Below, piece by piece: positions 27,901-30,701 of a DNA stretch of 30,701 nucleotides. The stretch's first letter is position 1. Each line of letters opens with the position of its first letter. The position numbers and the translations under genes were made by a program. The stretch covers positions 1-30,701 of the forward strand of contig JBIKZA010000023.1 in NCBI GenBank assembly GCA_044354975.1, read 5' to 3'. Source of the DNA: CAIZGX01 sp044354975. GTDB taxonomy: Bacteria; Bacteroidota; Bacteroidia; Flavobacteriales_D; Sanyastnellaceae. The notes under the pieces were generated by a model. The model was given only the letters and a program-made list of their open reading frames with translations, was not told the origin of the DNA and did no database searches.

Positions 27901-30701
27901 TGGTCCAAACATAATTTGTTCCAGGTCCAATAATTGGATTGATGCTCGAATATAAATTTGAGGCAGTTTCGGTGGCGCACACCGTTTGTGAAGAAACGGG
28001 TATGATATCAGGTAGAGGGTTAACTGTAATTGCGAAATAAACAGTGTTTCCCGGACATGATTGATTGTTATTTGTGAATACTGGCGAAACCAAGAAATTA
28101 GAGGTTAGAGGTTGGTTGCTGTTGTTCACTGCGAGAAAAGAAAGGCCGTTTGAAGGGGAAGAAATAGTTCCACTTAATGGCACGCCAATGAGATTGTTGT
28201 CATTGGTGTAGTTGTAGGATATGTTAGATGGAATGTTCGAGGAGAATGCGACAAATCCTTGAGAAGCTTCACAAAAAACAAATAGTTCCGGATTGAATAG
28301 ACTCATGAGAGGAGTCGGGTTCACAAAAATGTTAAAACTTGAGCTTGTTCCGCTACAAGAAACTCCATTGCTAGTGTATACAGGAGTGTAATTTACTTGA
28401 GATGAAATAATGCTAGTCGAACTATTGGTTGCTATGAAACTAGGTATCGAATTACTAGTTCCGTTTTGCATAGGAACTCCAATACTAGGGTTGCTTATAC
28501 TCCACTGAAATGTTGTATTCTGTTCGTTGGAATTTAAGACTACAACAGAAGTTTGCCCTTGATTGCAAAAAGTTAAATCTGCGATGGGCTGTGCCACTGG
28601 TATAGGATTGACGATAACGCTTGAAATGTTCGATATTATTGAACTGCATCCTCCCCCAATTAAGTTAATCAGGCAGTAATAATATGTTGTTCCAACAATA
28701 TTCGAAGCAGGGGTATAGCAATTTGAATTTGCGTTTGGAATTGGCACGCCGCCTGAAGTTGAAGCAGATGAATTACTGTACCATTGATATTGTGGTGTGC
28801 CTGTGCCGTTAATAAATGTTACACACATTTGTTGAACAGATCCGCCTTGGCAGACAACACTAGATAATGGTTGAGTTGTAAATGTTGGGCCAGAGATAAC
28901 AATCACTGAACCGACAGCGCTTGAAACAGAACACCCAGATGTAGGTGTTGTGATTACGCAATAATAATAATACGTTCCAATATTAATGGAAGAAGGTGTG
29001 AAATTGGGCGAAGTGGCACCGATTATAGCTATGCCACCAGAATTGGAGTTACTCGTATTTGAATACCATTGATACTGAAGTGCACCATCTCCCCCATTCG
29101 CGGTAATTTCTAAAACAATTGGGGCAGCATTTTGACAAATGGACTGAGTAGGCAGAGGTTGAACTGAAATTGTAGGGTCGTTAACAACGGTTACAGTTGC
29201 AACTGCAGAAGCAATACTACCACACCCATTTCCCGAATCTGTAATTAGACAATAGAAATAGTAAGCTCCAACATTATTAAACACCTGAGATGGAAGTGTT
29301 GCTGATGTTGCTCCACTGATAGCCGTTCCACCGGAATTTGATGCGGATGAATTACTGTACCACTGATAACTATAATTTCCTGTTCCTGTTCCCGCAAGAA
29401 CAGAAACAACTAGGTTTGAGGATGATCCCCCGACACAAATAGTTTCTGCATTTAGCGGTTGAGTAGAAATTATTACTGCAGGATAAATATTAATTACACT
29501 GATGTTTGAAGTAATGCTCGAGCACCCTCCGGCACTGTAACTAACTATACAGTAGTAATAAGTGGTATTTGGTAATGTTGCATTCGTATTTGGCGGTGTA
29601 TAAGAACTCTGAGTTGCACCAAAAATTAATGTCCCGCCTACATAACTGCTAGTTGTGTTCGAGTACCATTGGTAGGTAATGTTTCCGGTTCCACCGGCTG
29701 TAACAACGCTTAAGGGAGTTGTTGTACCTCCGTTACAAAGTGTTTGTGTATTTAATGGTTGAGAAGTAAAGGTAGGACTTGCTACAATAATAATTTCTGC
29801 TGGGTTCGATGTAACGCTACAATTGGTTACTGGCTGAGAAATTTCGCAATAGTAGTAAAACGTTCCGACAGTGCTAGATGGAGGGGAGAATGATGCTGAA
29901 GTTGCACCAGGAATGGCTGCTCCTCCTGTATTTGAATTGGTTGTATTCACAAACCATTGGTATGAGAATGTGCCGCTTCCTCCGGTTGCAACTACTGAAA
30001 GAGAAGTAATATTTACTGCAGCTGTATTTTGGCAATAGATGTTTCCTATGGGTTGGGTTGTAATTGTGGGATCAGGAATTACAATAACTTCAATAGGGGC
30101 AGAGGTGCTGGCGTTACAGCCACTTCCTGAAGTATTTATCGTTACGGTGTAATTGAAAGTTCCTGTAGAAGAGAAAGCTGGAGGTGTGTATGTAGATAAT
30201 GTTGCCCCACTGATGGCGGGTGTTGGAGCGCCAACAAGGTTCCATTGGTAACTTGGTGTTCCAACACCATTGGTATAAGCGCCCGTTAATGGATTTGGCA
30301 CTGTACCACCCACGCAAATGGTTTGCGTTGCCGGAGTGGCAGTAGCGACAGGGTCTGGGACAACGATTGCTGGAACATTAATCGAAATTATTTGAGTGCA
30401 ATTCGTGTTATTTGGAAAGGTCACAACGCAGTAATAGTAAATGGTTCCAACTGCAGTTGCAGGTGGGACATAACTTGCTGAAGTTTCTCCTGAGATTAAA
30501 ATTCCTCCAGAACTAGTAGGATTTATATTCGAATACCATTGATAGGAAGGCGACCCTGGGCATAAATAACTAACAGTAACGCTCAATGCATTGAATGTTC
30601 CATCGAGACATACAGTGGCGGGCTGAACAGGTTGTGCAATAAAAGAAGGTTGTGGGCATACTGTTACGGTTTGATTGCATGTGGAAGAGCAATTGGGAAC
30701 C
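18638..30701 (-). CDS. Giant repeat-rich surface protein with T9SS type B sorting domain, 5' end off the window
   Basis: One open frame of about 4,020 codons runs from the stop at 18638-18640 past the right edge. A TTG at 30584-30586 is not a credible start: the frame stays open upstream and its translation there (CPQPSFIAQPVQPATVCLDG) continues the same repeat family. N- to C-terminal order is: seven Ig-like units, ten PKD-like units, ten Ig-like units, a long PKD region and a type B T9SS domain (YIPNAFTPLDYNGVNDVF, YNRWGAKIFQ). The protein is secreted by T9SS and likely acts in adhesion, gliding or matrix, by inference. Each Ig-like unit has two or three Cys that may form disulfides. No catalytic domain was recognised. 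The frame is unbroken, so the gene appears functional; the protein is unusually large, and total size is unknown. Confidence 0.93.
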   Translation of the reverse strand, partial: VPNCSSTCNQTVTVCPQPSFIAQPVQPATVCLDGTFNALSVTVSYLCPGSPSYQWYSNINPTSSGGILISGETSASYVPPATAVGTIYYYCVVTFPNNTNCTQIISINVPAIVVPDPVATATPATQTICVGGTVPNPLTGAYTNGVGTPSYQWNLVGAPTPAISGATLSTYTPPAFSSTGTFNYTVTINTSGSGCNASTSAPIEVIVIPDPTITTQPIGNIYCQNTAAVNITSLSVVATGGSGTFSYQWFVNTTNSNTGGAAIPGATSASFSPPSSTVGTFYYYCEISQPVTNCSVTSNPAEIIIVASPTFTSQPLNTQTLCNGGTTTPLSVVTAGGTGNITYQWYSNTTSSYVGGTLIFGATQSSYTPPNTNATLPNTTYYYCIVSYSAGGCSSITSNISVINIYPAVIISTQPLNAETICVGGSSSNLVVSVLAGTGTGNYSYQWYSNSSASNSGGTAISGATSATLPSQVFNNVGAYYFYCLITDSGNGCGSIASAVATVTVVNDPTISVQPLPTQSICQNAAPIVLEITANGGDGALQYQWYSNTSNSNSGGIAIIGATSPNFTPSSINIGTYYYYCVITTPTSGCSVSSAVGSVIVISGPTFTTQPLSSVVCQGGSVQQMCVTFINGTGTPQYQWYSNSSASTSGGVPIPNANSNCYTPASNIVGTTYYYCLINLIGGGCSSIISNISSVIVNPIPVAQPIADLTFCNQGQTSVVVLNSNEQNTTFQWSISNPSIGVPMQNGTSNSIPSFIATNSSTSIISSQVNYTPVYTSNGVSCSGTSSSFNIFVNPTPLMSLFNPELFVFCEASQGFVAFSSNIPSNISYNYTNDNNLIGVPLSGTISSPSNGLSFLAVNNSNQPLTSNFLVSPVFTNNNQSCPGNTVYFAITVNPLPDIIPVSSQTVCATETASNLYSSINPIIGPGTNYVWTNTNPAIGMASTGVGSNYFTSTNTTLFPISGTISVAPTYTNNGVTCQGSSISFDLIVNPMPTINPISNQTLCLGDLTNTIDPSGPIPNTIFNWTNNSNSIGLGASGAGIINSFLGLNSTNQANSATISYTPTYTNNNVTCSGQSIQVGIVVNPVPILQGISNIEICAQSNVSVPFLTTNNVSNTVFQWTNSNSQIGLPLNGEGPISFYAQNSTSSPISATISVTALYVQSGDTCVGSIEVFTIVILPTPTINPISNQTICANNLSNAISFQANYSGVIFNWSNTNSNIGLGTSGNGNIAPFTGTNNGTNPIQGLLTVTPSLTTNSQVCSGTPVNATVTINPLPLINTIPNTTYCEGQFINVVFSSNISSSVTYDWTNSNSSNGIGSSGNGNINFTGSNNNLVNETSSFEVTPIFNFNGVYCPGNSTTFNIEIIPTPTINPLSDITICNGSPVDEILFSSPYTTADFNWTNSIPTIGIAATGVGNIPDFNAINNSTTNPIVSSVFVTPFISQSNLTCAGIPENFNITILPSTTINPISNQLYCNQEFTQFIPITGTGNSFSWSNDNINIGLGNTGTGVINSFQIINNSNQIDQSSITAYSSYTLNGVSCPGDTTAFSISVLPTPTSNVTSDITICNGITVPEIIFSGNATTFNWLNSNSTIGLPNSGSGNIASFVATNYTPNAIASIVTYTPVITSNNFSCFGASNSFTINVQASPIFVIQPIPTQSACLNGTITTLTVQYSNGNGTPSYQWYSNSNSSYSNGIAIQGETTSSFTPSSLQSGTTYYYCMISFSGAGGCTMINSNIAEVIVVPDPTISVQPLTTQTICVGGTIPLALNVDYTGGVGQPTYQWYNAQNNSAIPGANGNSYTPANFTTAGSFEYYATVNLSGSGCESTTSEIASIIVVDDPTVLIASDAAYCQNTASVVPINVTVTDGSGSTSYQWYSNSIPSNFNGNLISGATTGSLTPNVNTVGTTFYYCIVTQSSSNCNTISVTAQITVTTAPSFTSQPIPTQTVCLDGATTLLNVNYTNGTGTASYQWYENATNSYTNGTAINGQTTASFNPPSNTAGSVYYYCIISFSAAGGCSMINSNIAEVIVVPDPTISVQPLTTQTICVGGTIPLALNINFTGGVGTPTYQWFSTPASSISGATASSYTPPVFTIAGTSNYYATITLSGSGCDALTSANAAVIVVADPTATISLGATYCQNAASVNALTTVPSNGEGTNSYQWYSNTTGGNTSGSIITGATASSYIPPVDAIGSTYYYCVVTQTGANCAVNSPVAQITVTPAPTFTTQPTTTQSICVGGATTQLNVAYTNGTGTATYQWYENTSNSYSGGNAINGQTTSSFNPPSLISSTVYYYCIITFSAAGGCSMINSNIAEVVVLPDPTISVQPLTTQTICVGGTIPVAINVAYTGGLGNPAYQWFGGTPAASLSGATNSSFTPPSFIIPGTFNYYATVGLSGIGCDVLTTANATIIVVADPIVSSQPTVTQSVCQNTPTAQISVSITDGNGNATYQWFSNTTNSNIGGTIIAGATLSAFTPPSSVVGIQYYYCVINQTGANCGVTSNPAEVIVNLAPAISSQPLGAQQHCLNAVTNNLQVDYSNGTGLPSYQWFVNTTNSAVGGTQINSATNNLFTPPSSIDGTFYYYCVISFVSGGGCPSVTSNVSQVIIHPYPIVTVTGGEIICLLESSDINFAFTPSSGLYDITLTSNGQSSILENYNGANPVYTVTPTLTTTFVVTNIAYDQVPQCAIQPNTSIVVTVNPLPALNNSTYTYCSDVTSTTLQYIPDANTYSYDWLPNSSANYIGQNNGPSSITVSLPDPLSNSPTNFYYVSNLTNNATGCQALDSILVTINPNPVGIFTLPTTGCINSPIPISNGNSTIGDYQWSIDGLLYSTLANPIPPVFNSLGIHDIEMVASNIYGCTDTLFSSIQIYDQAVSNFITDLNSGCAPLPVNFTNLSTGSYITSYDWTFAPDTVSWNNVFSSTSLIDPPSVTYLQGDITTTYNVTLAVTNACGTVSSSQTITVLPTPVANFTLATHTICSGSTLMVNNISVGEPTGYVWNYGPFTSYNPNLNSMFFPSDSVTNVYPITLTITNACGTDVYNDSITVLPDNVNGGFTTSLDAGCSPLTVTLVNTTFNTNLTAIWHLDDPLNTTISNQNTVQFTYFATNNITQYYNPYLVVTDGCANDTIYANLSVFANPIPNITASQLNICEGSTVDFTGNVIGGGNGFGYIWDFGGLGTAITQNASFNFADGSNVGQNVPVTLTVSSPNNFGANCSNSTSTVIYVYNNPDLSQVTYNTTDGCSLLDVQVSNLPNNLNLINWGDGSTNTNVGHTYVNNSSAIQSYNLGISSSVTYPTIPNLVCTSLANQSISVHPSPLPVIASSATQSCEGQMIDFTASTINNQNFGVDFSWNIGNLSTSNTSNTSYNFITGSVAGIAYPIELTASQTTLGLTCSETVNSTVVIYETPDVTPITFNTNSGCSDLEIIIANLPAANNQINWGDGVANFSNSHTYNNNGSGLLNYPITLTSTSTYGIAPQLNCVATSTQNITVYPTPLPQIFSSAINVCEGGSVDFIASTSNNQNTGITYLWDFGVLGTSSSANTSTTFTTGNATGLQTTISLTAFQNTSGTICTTTTSEIVNVFDTPDLTAALYSNVNDCSPLLVSISNLPTSTYTYNWGDGTTTSNPNHIYLNQGATPLNYNISIDATTFYPTLPLLTCNAITNQIVQVNPQPFASFSINPGEGCFYNPVTTTLENTSVNAIAPYVWNYDGIAHTTNSLNYIATFNTPGAHPVELIVTNQFGCTDSTSQDFIIHDLPTVTLNAIDDALCLGATTEFEIDGTGISTSSWDFGDGITLNLLNPTSLVHYYNQPGVYSVTAIVTNIYGCSDTITFPNEVIIYPRPTASFTTNTTIADIVYPYFEFYDNSAGAINYYWNFGDSNWSNDVNPTHTYNTEGNYLVELTVTNEYNCFDIAYQIVQVEGIVVYIPNAFTPLDYNGVNDVFKPTFSSTEGIEFYEMIIYNRWGAKIFQTNSIDEAWIGNSQENDPGDDNYYAQNDTYIYTVRYRKKARAYDPQPDQIITGHVTIIR
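18961..22882 (-). repeat. PKD-rich region of the giant protein
   Basis: About 1,307 residues of PKD and PKD-like domains, recognised by WDFGDG-like strands (SSWDFGDGITL, YYWNFGDSNWS, INWGDGSTN, INWGDGVAN, YNWGDGTTT) and by repeated VTNxYGC/VTNACG segments before each boundary. Domains are more divergent in length than in the Ig-like blocks. The stretch 19703-21302 is an internal two-domain super-repeat (reported separately). Confidence 0.85.
19703..21302 (-). repeat. Two-domain (DE) super-repeat, three copies
   Basis: Three tandem copies of about 178 aa, each with a D unit (CEGSTVDFTG, CEGQMIDFTA, CEGGSVDFIA, then a WDFG/WNIG strand and a TPD or NPD linker) and an E unit (TTDGCSLLDVQVSNLPNNLN, then WGDG and an HTY or HIY strand). 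The matching ends read HPSPLP, YPTPLP and NPQP. The copies have diverged clearly at protein level. Confidence 0.8.
24536..24649 (-). repeat. Copy 1 of a near-identical 114-bp tract (B units)
   Basis: Identical to 25397-25510 except for one base (A at 24554, G at 25415). The offset is 861 bp, one ABC period. The tract spans the first part of a B unit and the linker region ahead of it. Confidence 0.95.
25397..25510 (-). repeat. Copy 2 of a near-identical 114-bp tract (B units)
   Basis: Partner of 24536-24649 with 113 of 114 bases identical. The third super-unit shows a much more diverged version near 23690, so these two copies were separated recently or homogenised. Confidence 0.95.
25760..28594 (-). 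repeat. Ten PKD-like (PKD_5-type) units between the two Ig-like blocks
   Basis: Ten units averaging 94-95 aa with a PTINPISNQTIC-like start, FNWTNSNSxIG core, a GxGNI turn, a TPxYTNNGVxC strand and a VNPxP end. Most carry two Cys. They differ from the flanking Ig-like units, which have SYQWYSN and YYYC. The units are well diverged from each other at DNA level. Confidence 0.88.
28595..30701 (-). repeat. Ig-like block 1: seven units ordered (ABC)(ABC)A, plus a partial unit at the edge
   Basis: Seven units with SYQWYSN or equivalent and YYYC strands. Order from the N-terminus is A, B (TICVGGTVP, GSGC), C (YCQNTAAVN), A (GGCSSITSN), B (ETICVGG, GNGC), C (SICQNAAPI), A (GGGCSSIISN). A further partial unit precedes them at the window edge. 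Confidence 0.88.

Noticed and set aside
30584..30586. TTG as the start codon of the giant gene
   Set aside because: The frame stays open to the window edge and its translation continues the Ig-like repeat family with conserved Cys.
22883..30701. CRISPR-like or satellite DNA, suggested by repeated words in the giant gene
   Set aside because: The repeats are 285-300 bp domain periods in one open frame, with protein-level conservation and no constant short repeat or spacers.

Overview
The window looks like chromosomal DNA of a Bacteroidota bacterium, most likely order Flavobacteriales; a Crocinitomicaceae/Cryomorphaceae-like relative is my inference from overall character. The evidence is: two kinds of type IX secretion (T9SS) C-terminal sorting domain, a DUF5683 gene inside a parA-parB-dapB-lepB cluster, a LemA-TPM-TPM cluster, a CarboxypepD_reg-type TonB receptor beside a DUF4625 lipoprotein, few Shine-Dalgarno sequences, and promoter candidates of the TTG-N17-19-TAnnTTTG kind. 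No tRNA, rRNA, CRISPR array, insertion sequence or phage gene was seen. Genes are densely packed, and the largest non-coding gap is about 220 bp.

Region 1 (1-3722, minus strand) is a tight operon read right to left: parA, parB, a DUF5683 membrane protein, dapB, and lepB cut by the left edge. Chromosome partitioning is thus co-transcribed with a lysine/peptidoglycan precursor step and the signal peptidase. The 223-bp divergent gap at 3723-3945 holds two tandem copies of a parS-like half site. Region 2 (3946-7789, plus) has a trimeric-type purine nucleoside phosphorylase with an Asp where family members usually have a specificity-determining Asn. It is followed by a secreted FG-GAP/ASPIC-UnbV/Ig-like protein with a type A T9SS signal, closed by a strong terminator. 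Region 3 (7871-11639) holds htpG and a LemA-TPM-TPM membrane cluster.

Region 4 (11665-14816) is a three-gene cassette: a 100-aa His/Cys-rich exported protein, a TonB-dependent receptor and a His-containing DUF4625 lipoprotein. Shared His motifs suggest transition-metal (zinc or copper) acquisition; the substrate is inferred, not seen. Region 5 (14882-18611) is an S41 C-terminal processing protease, a DUF1573 lipoprotein and peptide chain release factor 3, ending in a short bidirectional-looking terminator.

Region 6 (18638 to the right edge, minus strand) is one open frame of more than 4,000 codons whose N-terminus lies outside the window. It encodes a giant T9SS type B secreted protein, probably a cell-surface or matrix adhesin. 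Its repeats have nested order: seven Ig-like units in the pattern (ABC)(ABC)A, a block of ten different PKD-like units, ten more Ig-like units in the pattern (ABC)(ABC)(ABC)A, a long PKD region containing a two-domain unit repeated three times, then the sorting domain. Two of the ABC super-units share a 114-bp tract with a single mismatch, which points to recent duplication or gene conversion. This gene is the most unusual object in the window.
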